A DNA stretch of 41,491 bases from Actinomycetes bacterium (lineage in GTDB: Bacteria; Actinomycetota; Acidimicrobiia; Acidimicrobiales; Bog-793): the NCBI GenBank assembly GCA_021829645.1, contig JAKBPI010000023.1, positions 1 through 41,491 of the forward strand, read 5' to 3'. The first letter of the stretch is position 1, and the number at the start of each line of letters is the position of its first letter. Both the position numbers and the translations under genes were made by a program. Below, piece after piece: positions 18,766-27,034 of the stretch. The notes beneath the pieces were generated by a model. That model saw only the letters and a program-made list of their open reading frames with translations, was not told where the DNA came from and made no database searches.

Positions 18766-20082
18766 TTATCCGAACATTTTTTTCACTTGTTCAAGGGCAT
18801 GGATCAATGCATTAACATCTTCTTCGTCGTTGTAAAGATAAAAGGATGCCCTTGTCGTGGCGGGTACGTGTAAACATCTCATTAATGGTTTAGCACAATG
18901 GTGACCGGCGCGCACGCATACATTATATTCGTTCAATACCTGTGCCACGTCGTGAGGATGGATATCGGCAAACTTGAAAGAAACGACGCCCGCTCTGTCT
19001 TTGCTATCGCTGGGCTCGGGACCAAAAATAGTTATGTCTTTACCAAAGTGATCAGTTAATGCGCCGATCGCATAAACGGTGAGGCTTTTTTCGTGAGCGG
19101 CTATTTTGTCCAAGCCCACTTGTTCTAAGTAGTCAATGGCCGCGTGCAGTCCGATGGCCTCAGCAATAGGAGGTGTGCCGGCCTCAAACTTCCACGGTAT
19201 GTCTGTAGTGGAAAATCCGTCTAAGCGTACATCAGCGATCATTTCTCCGCCTCCCAGAAAAGGCGGCATTTCCTCAAGAAGTTCTTGTTTGGCATATAGT
19301 ATGCCTATCCCTGTCGGACCAAGTAATTTGTGTCCGGTGTAGCCGTAAAAGTCGGCATCAATGCTTTTGACATCCGTGAGTCTATGAGGTACGAATTGCG
19401 CTCCGTCCACCAGAAGGCGGGCTCCGACCTGCTTGGCGACGTCAGATATTTTACTAATGTCTGTTATAGAGCCAAGCACATTCGATGCTGCGGTAACAGC
19501 TATCAATTTTGCCCCTGCGCTCAGTTGCACAAGGTTGCTTAGATCGAGGTTATAGGTTTTATCCATGGGGATATAGCGAAGTTCAACACCTTTTTCTTCG
19601 GCCAACATCAGCCACGGTACAAAGTTGGCATGGTGTTCTATTTCACTTAGCAAGACAACGTCTCCACGCGATAAGTTAGCTCTTCCCCACGTATAGGCCA
19701 CTAAGTTGATCGCCTCTGTGACGTTTTTGGTAAAGACAATTTCTCGTTCCGGGTGAGCGGCACCTATCAGTCTGCCTGCCGCTATTCTGGCATTTTCATA
19801 TAGGCGTGTGGCCTCTTCGGCAATTGTATATACCCCTCTGTGGACGTTAGCGTGTGTTGAAGCGTAGTAGTTTCCCATCGCTTGGATAACCTGAATTGGT
19901 TTTTGGGAAGACGAAGCCGAGTCAAGGTAATAAATGCGTTCACCATTTTGGTCACGGGAAAGAATGGGGAAGTCTTCTTTGATTTTATCCGTATCGATGT
20001 GTTCACCAACATTAGCTGTCGGCTTCGGTGCTTCATTGCCTTTTACCGCCACGTGTGCGTAGTTATTATTATCCACTTTCAC
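18766..20082 (-). CDS. sufS: Cysteine desulfurase SufS
   Basis: PLP enzyme that releases sulfur from cysteine as enzyme-bound persulfide for Fe-S cluster synthesis. The 438 residues show EIEHHANFVPW (147-157), the PLP lysine in TGHKLLGPTG (Lys252), and the catalytic cysteine in RAGHHCAKPL (Cys396), as in group II desulfurases. The start is GTG. There is an N-terminal extension of about 25 residues before the usual 'DTDKIKEDFPIL' beginning. It lies 36 bp after sufC and 26 bp before sufU, so the three are likely one transcript. Confidence 0.96.
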   Translation of the reverse strand: MKVDNNNYAHVAVKGNEAPKPTANVGEHIDTDKIKEDFPILSRDQNGERIYYLDSASSSQKPIQVIQAMGNYYASTHANVHRGVYTIAEEATRLYENARIAAGRLIGAAHPEREIVFTKNVTEAINLVAYTWGRANLSRGDVVLLSEIEHHANFVPWLMLAEEKGVELRYIPMDKTYNLDLSNLVQLSAGAKLIAVTAASNVLGSITDISKISDVAKQVGARLLVDGAQFVPHRLTDVKSIDADFYGYTGHKLLGPTGIGILYAKQELLEEMPPFLGGGEMIADVRLDGFSTTDIPWKFEAGTPPIAEAIGLHAAIDYLEQVGLDKIAAHEKSLTVYAIGALTDHFGKDITIFGPEPSDSKDRAGVVSFKFADIHPHDVAQVLNEYNVCVRAGHHCAKPLMRCLHVPATTRASFYLYNDEEDVNALIHALEQVKKMFG

Positions 20083-20118
20083 CTTGATTTCATTCGAAAA
20101 TACATGTCTTAAATCAAA

Positions 20119-20886
20119 CTAAGATGTGAGCCACTTTGCGTAACCGTTTTTTTCAACTATCGATGCCAATTCTTTATCCCCGGTTTCAACAATTTTTCCG
20201 TTAAGGAAAATATGTACTTTATTTACGTCTATATCTTTTAGAATATTAGCATAATGGGTAACAATAAGAATTGCTATGTCCGGGTTGCCGTCTTTGATGA
20301 TGTTGATACCTTCCACCACTACTTTCAGACCGTCTATATCGAGACCGGAATCCGTCTCATCTAAAATAGCCAGATCGGGTGACAGGGCGGCCATCTGTAA
20401 AATTTCATTACGTTTTTTTTCCCCACCGGAAAAGCCGGTATTCAGCTGGCGCTCGGCAAATGAGGGGTTAAGGTTGAGTCTTTGCAGCCACTCTCTTAAC
20501 TGCACCCTTACTTCTAAGACCGAAACCGGTGTGGACTTACGTTCCGACATAGCCTGACGCAGAAATTGACTAAGGGGGACGCCGGGTATTTCCTCAGGTT
20601 GCTGGAAGGCAAGAAAAATGCCTTTTTTGGCTCTTACGTCAGGAGGATAGTCGCTTATGTCCTCTCCGTGGAGGGATATGGATCCCTGACTGAGGCTATA
20701 CGTCGGGTTGCCGGCGATGACGTTGGCTAAAGTGGATTTGCCCGATCCATTCGGTCCCATGACGACATGAACTTCTCCTGGAGCGATTGCCAAGTTAATA
20801 CCTTGGAGAATTTCTTGCCGTGTTTCCGCTATGACGGCGTGTAAATCTTTTATGTCAAGCACGGCTTGATTGGTTTCAGATGTCAT
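20119..20886 (-). CDS. sufC: Fe-S assembly ATPase SufC
   Basis: ABC-type ATPase of the SufBCD scaffold. The 255 residues have Walker A GPNGSGKST (44-52), the Q-loop in FLAFQQPEEIPG, the signature GFSGGEKKRNEIL (151-163) and Walker B LAILDETDSGLDIDGL (172-187), all typical of SufC. The start is ATG. It is the first gene of the cluster; its usual partners sufB and sufD are not upstream and are not elsewhere in this window. The AT-rich stretch just upstream (about 20887-20910) probably holds the promoter. Confidence 0.96.
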   Translation of the reverse strand: MTSETNQAVLDIKDLHAVIAETRQEILQGINLAIAPGEVHVVMGPNGSGKSTLANVIAGNPTYSLSQGSISLHGEDISDYPPDVRAKKGIFLAFQQPEEIPGVPLSQFLRQAMSERKSTPVSVLEVRVQLREWLQRLNLNPSFAERQLNTGFSGGEKKRNEILQMAALSPDLAILDETDSGLDIDGLKVVVEGINIIKDGNPDIAILIVTHYANILKDIDVNKVHIFLNGKIVETGDKELASIVEKNGYAKWLTS

Positions 20887-21353
20887 ACCTATATATTATG
20901 CCTATATAAATACCACTATGGCGATAGTAAAAATTATTTTGGGATTCGCGAGCCAAAATTACATTTTCCCTGTCTTGCTGTGGTCTCAAGACATCGCAGT
21001 TCTCCCTCGCGACATCGGAGTGATCGTGTGTAGGCGGGATATGATTTTGGTTTCGAAAAATCGAACAAGTGTTTTTGGCGGAAAAATGTTTGATAACGGT
21101 TGCGGTGACGGCAAAAACCGATAATGCACTGTAAAATGGTTCTTACCAGAGGAAGGAGGTGGTCTAACTGCATAGTAAACATTTTGGGACCCTGGAGGCG
21201 GCTGGACACTAGCAGCTGACTGGACCGCTGGTGAATCCCAACCAGGAGCCCGCCTGTGACCCGGGAAATGGTCCCGCCCAAATTTGTGGAAACAGGTGTC
21301 AATCAGTAAAAGCGTGCGGGCAATATTTATTGCCCGCATTGCTTTGTGTTGTT
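20887..21353. other. Intergenic region with a hairpin and an unconvincing proline-rich frame
   Basis: No confident gene. A minus-strand frame (20986-21339, 117 codons) contains a proline-rich run (SVQPPPGSQNVYYAVRPPPS) that looks protein-like, but the flanking sequence does not, and no start signal or family is evident. It may be a relic. GC-rich plus-strand sequence around 21160-21290 contains several short complementary segments, but I could not fit it to a known RNA family. Confidence 0.4.
21315..21338 (-). terminator. Hairpin downstream of the HhH-GPD gene
   Basis: A perfect 10-bp stem, TGCGGGCAAT and ATTGCCCGCA, with a 4-nt loop. It lies 16 bp past the stop of the minus-strand HhH-GPD gene. 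On the minus strand it is followed by CGCTTTT, a short T-run consistent with an intrinsic terminator. Confidence 0.7.
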
Positions 21354-21968
21354 CTAATTGATTTTTTGACTTTTAGCCTGTTCTTTGAGGAGCTTTTTGT
21401 TTGCTCTCACTTTTTGTAGGGAATCTTTGTCTGTGATGTCTGCTATGGATAAAAGAGAACCCGGTTCACCGAACGGTGCCGAGGCCTCCTCCCATCCGGG
21501 ACATTCCAAACTTAGCTGCTTTCCGCACAGGGCCAAAAATATTTTTGCTTTTTGAATCCCGAATCCTGGCAGCTCAGTGAGACGTTTTAGCAATTCACGA
21601 CCGTTTTGGGCTCCTTCCAGAAGGGAGTTGACGTTTTGGTATTTTTCCAACAGAAGATGAGAGAGGTTCAATACCCTGTCAGCCATGGCAATGGGGAATC
21701 TGTGGAGCGCCGGTTTTTCGGTGAAAGCTCGGTATAGGCCTTCTGTGTCGACTTCCAAAATGGCTTCCGGTGTCAATTCGATTCCGAGTCTCTCGGCTAG
21801 AAGATAAGGAGCATAGAAAGCCCTGTCAAGTGGAATCTGCTGATCCAGTACCATACCTATGAGGAGCGCAAATAGGTTTTGACTGATAAGTTCGTCCGCT
21901 CTTTCATCTCCGGCGAGGGAAAGTTTTATTTCTTTGTGGTTGCTCAACTTATTGCCGCCTTTGTCCAA
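21354..21968 (-). CDS. HhH-GPD-type base excision repair family protein
   Basis: A 204-codon protein of the actinobacterial HhH-GPD family, related to DNA glycosylases such as endonuclease III but lacking the C-terminal Fe-S cysteines. Visible pieces are FALLIGMVLDQQIPLDRAF, PALHRFPIAMADRV, the helix-hairpin-helix LTELPGFGIQKAKIFLAL (about 131-148) and SIADITDKDSL followed by basic residues. A DNA repair role is expected from the family, but no substrate can be given. The frame opens at a TTG. It is divergent from rnhA with about 90 bp between them. Confidence 0.88.
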   Translation of the reverse strand: MDKGGNKLSNHKEIKLSLAGDERADELISQNLFALLIGMVLDQQIPLDRAFYAPYLLAERLGIELTPEAILEVDTEGLYRAFTEKPALHRFPIAMADRVLNLSHLLLEKYQNVNSLLEGAQNGRELLKRLTELPGFGIQKAKIFLALCGKQLSLECPGWEEASAPFGEPGSLLSIADITDKDSLQKVRANKKLLKEQAKSQKIN

Positions 21969-22059
21969 AATCCTTACCCTATCATAACAGCCTGAGTTTG
22001 CTTACCTCATATCTTTCCCGGAGTCTAGGCCGACTTCTGCTATTGTTAGTAAGCAAATT

Positions 22060-22524
22060 GTGTTGGAGTCAATGATGATAACGCCAAAAGATACCGTTTA
22101 TAAAACCGTGGTGTATACCGACGGCGCCTGTATAGGAAACCCGGGGCCGGGCGGCTGGGCTTGGGTTGCCTCGGAAAGTATTCACGCTTCCGGATCAGAG
22201 GCCGACACCACCAATCAAAGAATGGAACTTTTTGCGGTACTGATGGCTGTGGAAGCTTTCCCGGGTCCGCTGGAAGTGGTAAGTGATTCGGCTTATGTGG
22301 TCAATTGTTTTAAGGATTCCTGGTGGCTTAAATGGCGGAAAAATAATTGGCGTAACGCCAAAGGGGAGTCGGTAGCCAATAGAGATATCTGGGAACCGCT
22401 ACTCAACATCGTAATAGATGAGCGTCATGGCGAGATAAGTTTTACCTGGGTTAAAGGTCATGCCGGCAATGCGTTTAATGAAATGGCTGACAGTTTGGCC
22501 AACGCTGCGGCAAGAGGTCTTTAG
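22060..22524 (+). CDS. rnhA: Ribonuclease HI
   Basis: Cuts the RNA strand of RNA-DNA hybrids. The 154-codon protein shows the full catalytic set: Asp21 in TDGACIGNPGPGGW, Glu56 in NQRMELFAV, Asp76 in VVSDSAYVV, His134 in VKGHAGN and Asp144 in EMADSLA. The frame opens at GTG 22060, but two ATGs at 22072 and 22075 are alternative starts closer to the conserved core. It is divergent from the HhH-GPD gene, and both are nucleic acid maintenance functions. The length is normal. Confidence 0.95.
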   Translation: MLESMMITPKDTVYKTVVYTDGACIGNPGPGGWAWVASESIHASGSEADTTNQRMELFAVLMAVEAFPGPLEVVSDSAYVVNCFKDSWWLKWRKNNWRNAKGESVANRDIWEPLLNIVIDERHGEISFTWVKGHAGNAFNEMADSLANAAARGL

Positions 22525-22591
22525 ACTCAAAAAGGCAAAAAATTCGATATCTGGAAACAAAATTCTGATTTTGCATAGCGAGTCCGTAAAA

Positions 22592-22610
22592 TATGACTAA
22601 AATGGTCATA
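22592..22610 (+). promoter_or_regulatory. Palindrome immediately before cysD
   Basis: TATGAC (22592-22597), seven bases, GTCATA (22605-22610), ending two bases before the TTG start of cysD. No Shine-Dalgarno is visible at this start. The site is placed as an operator or a start-blocking hairpin would be. Confidence 0.4.
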
Positions 22611-22612
22611 CT

Positions 22613-23527
22613 TTGAATTACACACTCTCACACTTAGAAGCTCTTGAAGCAGAAGCAATATATGTCATACGAGAAGTCGTTGCCGAGTTCGAGCGACCGT
22701 GCCTTCTTTTCTCGGGTGGCAAAGATTCTGCTGTGCTACTGCATCTGGCAATTAAGGCGTGCTGGCCTTCTCAACTGCCTTTTCCGGTGTTGCATATAGA
22801 TACCGGACATAATTTTCCTGAAGTATTGGAATTTAGGGATAAGCGCGTCGAAGAACTTGGAGTCCGTCTTGTCGTAGGAAGCGTTCAAGATGCCATTGAT
22901 AATGGCGAAGTAACAGAAGATAAAACTCCGGGTGCCTCTCGTAACAGGTTGCAGACGCACAGTCTCATTGAAGCGATAAATAGAAACAGGTTTGACGCCG
23001 TCTTTGGCGGAGGCCGTCGTGATGAGGAAAAAGCTAGAGCGAAAGAGCGAGTCTTCTCACATAGAGATGAATTTGGGCAGTGGGACCCCAGACGACAAAG
23101 ACCTGAACTTTGGAACCTTTACAATGGCAAATACCGCAAAGGGGAACATTTCCGCATTTTTCCTCTTTCCAATTGGACGGAGTTGGATATCTGGCAGTAT
23201 ATCCAAAATGAAAGCATAGAACTCCCAAGTATTTATTTTGCGCACGAAAGACAAGTTTTTAGGAAAGGTCAGATGCTTCTGGCTCTCACTCCTTACACAC
23301 AGCCAGATCCTAACAATCCCGATGAAGAACTTCATACGGCCAGCGTCAGGTACAGAACTGTTGGGGATATGACCTGCACTTCACCAGTTTTGTCGACGGC
23401 TACGACTATAGAAGAAGTTATTCAAGAAATTTCGACAACCCGTATTTCAGAACGGGGAGCGACCAGAGCGGATGACAAGTTTTCCGAGGCGGCTATGGAA
23501 GACAGAAAGCGGGAAGGATATTTTTAA
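22613..23527 (+). CDS. cysD: Sulfate adenylyltransferase subunit 2
   Basis: The catalytic subunit that makes adenosine phosphosulfate (APS) from ATP and sulfate, working with the GTPase CysN. It has 304 residues. The PP-loop is FSGGKDSAVLL (33-43), followed by FPVLHIDTGHNFPEVLEFRD and AVFGGGRRDEEKARAKERVFS, and it ends with the family's EDRKREGYF. The TTG start at 22613 gives NYTLSHLEALEAEAI, which matches the normal CysD N-terminus, so the start is well supported despite the lack of a ribosome binding site. Its stop overlaps the ATG of cysN by one base. Confidence 0.97.
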   Translation: MNYTLSHLEALEAEAIYVIREVVAEFERPCLLFSGGKDSAVLLHLAIKACWPSQLPFPVLHIDTGHNFPEVLEFRDKRVEELGVRLVVGSVQDAIDNGEVTEDKTPGASRNRLQTHSLIEAINRNRFDAVFGGGRRDEEKARAKERVFSHRDEFGQWDPRRQRPELWNLYNGKYRKGEHFRIFPLSNWTELDIWQYIQNESIELPSIYFAHERQVFRKGQMLLALTPYTQPDPNNPDEELHTASVRYRTVGDMTCTSPVLSTATTIEEVIQEISTTRISERGATRADDKFSEAAMEDRKREGYF

Positions 23528-24786
23528 TGTCCCAGACTGATTTGTTGAGGTTTGCCACTGCCGGCAGCGTGGATGACGGGAAGTCTACGCTTATTGGGAG
23601 ACTGCTTTACGATTCAAAACAAATTTTTGAAGATCAACTAGAGGCTATTGAAAAAACCAGTTTAGACAGAGGAGACGAATACGTAGACTTGGCTCTGCTG
23701 ACGGATGGTTTGCGTGCCGAGCGCGAGCAGGGCATAACCATTGACGTGGCCTACAGGTACTTTTCAACTCCCAAGCGTAAGTTTATTATTGCCGACAGCC
23801 CAGGTCATATTCAGCACACGAGAAACATGATAACAGGCTGTTCAACGGCAGATTTGGTGTTGGTTTTGGTGGACGCTCGCAACGGTATTACAGAGCAGAC
23901 AAAGCGACATGCTTTTATAGCGTCTCTGTTGCGAATCTCGCATTTGGTGATCTGTGTCAACAAAATGGATTTAGTGGGGTGGTCGAAAGACCGTTTTCAA
24001 GAAATTCGTAGCGAATTGGAAACTTTTGTTACTAGGTTGCAAATCCCAGACATTACTTTTATTCCCATATCAGCCATGCTGGGAGATAATGTTGTTGATA
24101 GATCTACGGCTATGCCGTGGTATGAGGGTTCTTCTCTGCTTCATCACCTGGAAGAAGTACACATAGCTTCGGACAGAAACTTAATTGACCTGAGGTTTCC
24201 GGTTCAGTTGGTTATGCGTCCCCGTTCTCAACTCCTCCATGATTACCGAGGGTATGCCGGTCAGATAGCGTCGGGTATTTTGGGTATAGGCGACGAAGTG
24301 ATGGTGTTGCCGTCCGGCTTCGTGAGCAAAGTAGAAGCCATCGAGTTCTATGATCAAAACGTGGAACAGGCTTTCCCCCCAATGTCGGTAGTGGTGAGAC
24401 TTGCTGACGATCTGGACATTTCGAGGGGAGACTTACTATGTCGACCTCACAACAAACCTTATATCTCTCAGGATCTTTCTGCCACAATTTGTTGGATGTC
24501 AGAAAAACCTTTGGAAGAGGGAATGAAACTTGCCATCAAGCACAACACGGCTTGGGGCAAAGCCTTGGTACATGAAATACGATACCGGTTAGACATCAAC
24601 ACTTTGCATCGTGATGAGTCGGCTAAGCGGCTGGATTTGAATGATATCGGGCGCATCAGTTTCAGAACAACGGTGCCTTTGTTCTATGACGAATACCGTG
24701 TCAACAGGGCTACGGGAAGTTTTATTTTAGTGGACGAACAAACCCAGGTTACCGTTGCGGCAGGCATGTTGCTTACCCATACCTAG
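23527..24786 (+). CDS. cysN: Sulfate adenylyltransferase subunit 1 (GTPase)
   Basis: The GTPase subunit that couples GTP hydrolysis to APS synthesis. In 419 residues the G1 motif is GSVDDGKSTL (13-22), switch II is ADSPGHIQHTRNM, and NKMD marks the G4 motif. EF-Tu-like beta domains follow. It is the unfused form; the APS kinase is a separate gene downstream. The ATG overlaps the last base of the cysD stop (TAATG), so the subunits are likely made in a coupled way. Confidence 0.97.
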   Translation: MSQTDLLRFATAGSVDDGKSTLIGRLLYDSKQIFEDQLEAIEKTSLDRGDEYVDLALLTDGLRAEREQGITIDVAYRYFSTPKRKFIIADSPGHIQHTRNMITGCSTADLVLVLVDARNGITEQTKRHAFIASLLRISHLVICVNKMDLVGWSKDRFQEIRSELETFVTRLQIPDITFIPISAMLGDNVVDRSTAMPWYEGSSLLHHLEEVHIASDRNLIDLRFPVQLVMRPRSQLLHDYRGYAGQIASGILGIGDEVMVLPSGFVSKVEAIEFYDQNVEQAFPPMSVVVRLADDLDISRGDLLCRPHNKPYISQDLSATICWMSEKPLEEGMKLAIKHNTAWGKALVHEIRYRLDINTLHRDESAKRLDLNDIGRISFRTTVPLFYDEYRVNRATGSFILVDEQTQVTVAAGMLLTHT

Positions 24787-24902
24787 TCTTTTTTGATCTA
24801 AAATACTTTTCGCCAATCTCTGGCCCAAAGAGTCAATTTTGTCTCCCTGCCTACTATTGTCTTATTTATAAGTCGTATCAGAAGGCGGGTGGCAGGAACA
24901 AT

Positions 24903-25451
24903 TTGTATAAATCAAAAGGCATAACCGTTTGGCTTACCGGTCTTTCCGGAGCCGGGAAAACTACGATTGCCGAGCTTGTATGCCAAGAACTTAAAAATAG
25001 TGGTTTAGCTTGTTATGTAGCCGATGGTGACACTTTACGTTCGGGTATCAGTAGTAACCTCGGCTTTTCCAGGCAAGACAGGTTCGAGCACGTGCGACGG
25101 GCAGCCGAGGTTGCTGTCTTGTTTTCCAAGAATGATTACGTCGTGTTGGTACCCGTCATTACCCCCTACACTGAGATGCATGATTGGCTAAGAAAAAGAC
25201 ATGAGGAAGACAACTTAGCATTTGTGGAAGTGTATGTAGCCACTTCTCTGGGAGACTGCGAATCGCGTGACCCAAAAGGTCTTTACAAACTGGCCAGAGG
25301 AGGTAGTCTTGAGCATTTTACCGGTATAGACGATGTATACGAAAAGCCAGTTTCTCCGGATCTCATACTTGACACTGCCCGGAACACGCCGGAGCAATGT
25401 GCAAAATCGGTTATATCTTTTTTATATACCAGGTATATAAAAACCAATTAA
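24903..25451 (+). CDS. cysC: Adenylylsulfate kinase
   Basis: Phosphorylates APS to PAPS, the activated sulfate used for reduction or sulfation. The 182 residues include Walker A GLSGAGKTT (13-21), ADGDTLRSGISSNLGFSRQD and the family segment RDPKGLYKLARGG with FTGIDDVYEKP. The start is TTG at 24903, supported by an AGGAA ribosome binding site 5 bp before it. It follows cysN by 116 bp and may have its own promoter. With cysD and cysN it completes sulfate activation; no PAPS or APS reductase is seen in this window. Confidence 0.95.
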   Translation: MYKSKGITVWLTGLSGAGKTTIAELVCQELKNSGLACYVADGDTLRSGISSNLGFSRQDRFEHVRRAAEVAVLFSKNDYVVLVPVITPYTEMHDWLRKRHEEDNLAFVEVYVATSLGDCESRDPKGLYKLARGGSLEHFTGIDDVYEKPVSPDLILDTARNTPEQCAKSVISFLYTRYIKTN

Positions 25452-25494
25452 TATGACGCAAAACATAATAAGTAATAATATGAGTTTTGCCGTA

Positions 25495-25525
25495 TTGACA
25501 CAAGTATTTGGCATCGGAGTAGAAT
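25495..25525 (+). promoter_or_regulatory. Candidate promoter of lpd
   Basis: TTGACA (25495-25500) and TAGAAT (25520-25525) are separated by 19 bp, which is long but tolerable. The expected transcript start, about 7 bp further, falls at the first bases of the hairpin at 25531, so the RNA would begin with that hairpin. Confidence 0.45.
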
Positions 25526-25530
25526 AAGCT

Positions 25531-25592
25531 AACAAACAGCTCTTTTGTCAGAGGAGAAGTGGGCAGATCTCTTAATAGTTAGGCTGTTTGTT
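25531..25592 (+). promoter_or_regulatory. Long leader hairpin before lpd
   Basis: A perfect 10-bp inverted repeat, AACAAACAGC (25531-25540) and GCTGTTTGTT (25583-25592), encloses a 42-nt loop that is purine-rich in its left half. The right arm ends 7 bp before the GGAGGT ribosome binding site of lpd. I do not recognise it as a known riboswitch. It could be a 5' stabilising structure or a regulatory leader. Confidence 0.5.
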
Positions 25593-25612
25593 CTGGATCG
25601 GAGGTAGGGGTA

Positions 25613-27034
25613 ATGTCAATGGACGGGAGCTCGAGAGATTTTTTTGATGTCATTGTCATAGGCGGTGGACCGGGCGGTTATGCCGCCGCTCTTTACGGAG
25701 CTTCCGCCGGCTTGAAAATAGCGGTTATCGAAAAAGATAAAGTCGGTGGAACTTGTTTGCACCGCGGCTGTATACCGGCCAAGGAATTATTGGAGACAGC
25801 TAGAGTTTTCGTGTCGATCTCATCGGCAAAAGATTACGGGGTTTTGTCTTCCCCGCCGGCCCTGGATGCTTCTGTGATGCAGGGTCGCAAGTCAGTAGTA
25901 GTGGATCGCCTGCATCGCGGACTCGAAGGTCTGATGCGTAACAGAAAAATTTCTATAGTCCAAGGCATGGGAAAGTTACTGGGTAACAACGTTGTGGAAG
26001 TCATATCTCCTGATGGGCATCGGCAGTTGTTGCAGTCTAAATTCATTATTTTAGCCACCGGCTCTAAGCCTAGGAGCATTCCCGGTTTCACACCGGACGG
26101 TTCTCGCATTCTGACTTCTGATGACGTGCTGGAAATGAAAGCCATTCCCGGGAGGACATTGGTAATAGGCGGGGGAGCCATAGGCTGTGAATTCGCTTCA
26201 ATGCTGGCTGATTTGGGGTCAAAGGTGACACTTGCTGAGGTCACCGAAACTTTGTTGCCAGGTTGTGATGCAGATGTATCAGAAGCCGTAGCCAAGTCTT
26301 TTCGCAGACGGGGTATTTTTGTCAAGACGCAGGCTCAGGTGCTCAGCCATGCAATCGGTGATGACGCTGTAGCGGTTTCTTTCGTGGACGGAGACAGTGT
26401 CGATGTGGATCAAGTCGTAGTATCGGTAGGGCGTGCGCCAAACTCGGCTTCCCTGTTTTCTGAAGACGTTGCCGTGTCTACTGACGAGAAGGGTTATGTC
26501 GTTGTGGACGACAATCTACGGACCGGCGCAAAAGGTGTATTTGCCATAGGAGACTTGATAAATACACCGCAATTGGCTCACGTCGGTTTTGCCGAAGGGA
26601 TCTTTGTGATCAAGCAGATTTTGGGCGAGAAGGCACTTCCTGTAGATTACGGCAAGGTCCCTTGGTGTATATATTCTTTTCCGGAAGTGGCTTTTGTCGG
26701 TCTGACAGAGAGTGCCGCCAGAAACGCCGGTTATGATATCCTTGTCAAGAAGGACCCTTACGCCGGCAACGGCAGGGCGATTATTTTAGGCGAGACAGAC
26801 GGATTCGTGAAAGTTATATGCGAAAAAGATTCCTCTGGTAAAGCCGGAAAGTTGTTGGGTGTGCATATGGTAGGTCCTTGGGTTACCGAACAACTGGGGC
26901 AGGCTTATCTCTCGGTCAATTGGGAAGCCACGCCTCAAGAAGTGGCACAGTTCATACAGCCGCACCCGACTCTGTCGGAAACGTTCGGAGAGACAGTGCT
27001 GGCTCTTACGGGAAGGGGGTTACACATTGGCTGA
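25613..27034 (+). CDS. lpdA: Dihydrolipoyl dehydrogenase (E3)
   Basis: Flavoprotein that re-oxidises the dihydrolipoyl arm of 2-oxoacid dehydrogenases or the glycine cleavage system, passing electrons to NAD. The 473 residues show the FAD motif VIGGGPGGYAAA (15-26), the redox disulfide GGTCLHRGCIPAK (Cys48, Cys53), the NAD-binding VIGGGAIGCEFASML, the second FAD motif GVFAIGD, and the active-site His451 and Glu456 in QPHPTLSETFGE. The ATG at 25613 has a GGAGGT ribosome binding site 8 bp upstream. The stop overlaps the TTG start of the E2 gene, so the two are coupled. Confidence 0.96.
   Translation: MSMDGSSRDFFDVIVIGGGPGGYAAALYGASAGLKIAVIEKDKVGGTCLHRGCIPAKELLETARVFVSISSAKDYGVLSSPPALDASVMQGRKSVVVDRLHRGLEGLMRNRKISIVQGMGKLLGNNVVEVISPDGHRQLLQSKFIILATGSKPRSIPGFTPDGSRILTSDDVLEMKAIPGRTLVIGGGAIGCEFASMLADLGSKVTLAEVTETLLPGCDADVSEAVAKSFRRRGIFVKTQAQVLSHAIGDDAVAVSFVDGDSVDVDQVVVSVGRAPNSASLFSEDVAVSTDEKGYVVVDDNLRTGAKGVFAIGDLINTPQLAHVGFAEGIFVIKQILGEKALPVDYGKVPWCIYSFPEVAFVGLTESAARNAGYDILVKKDPYAGNGRAIILGETDGFVKVICEKDSSGKAGKLLGVHMVGPWVTEQLGQAYLSVNWEATPQEVAQFIQPHPTLSETFGETVLALTGRGLHIG

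Noticed and set aside
21130-21300. GC-rich plus-strand sequence considered as SRP RNA, 6S RNA or tmRNA
   Set aside because: The conserved core sequences of those RNAs are not visible, and I could not draw a convincing overall fold.
25531-25592. The lpd leader hairpin considered as an intrinsic terminator
   Set aside because: The stem is followed by CTGGATCGG rather than a T-run and sits directly before a good ribosome binding site.
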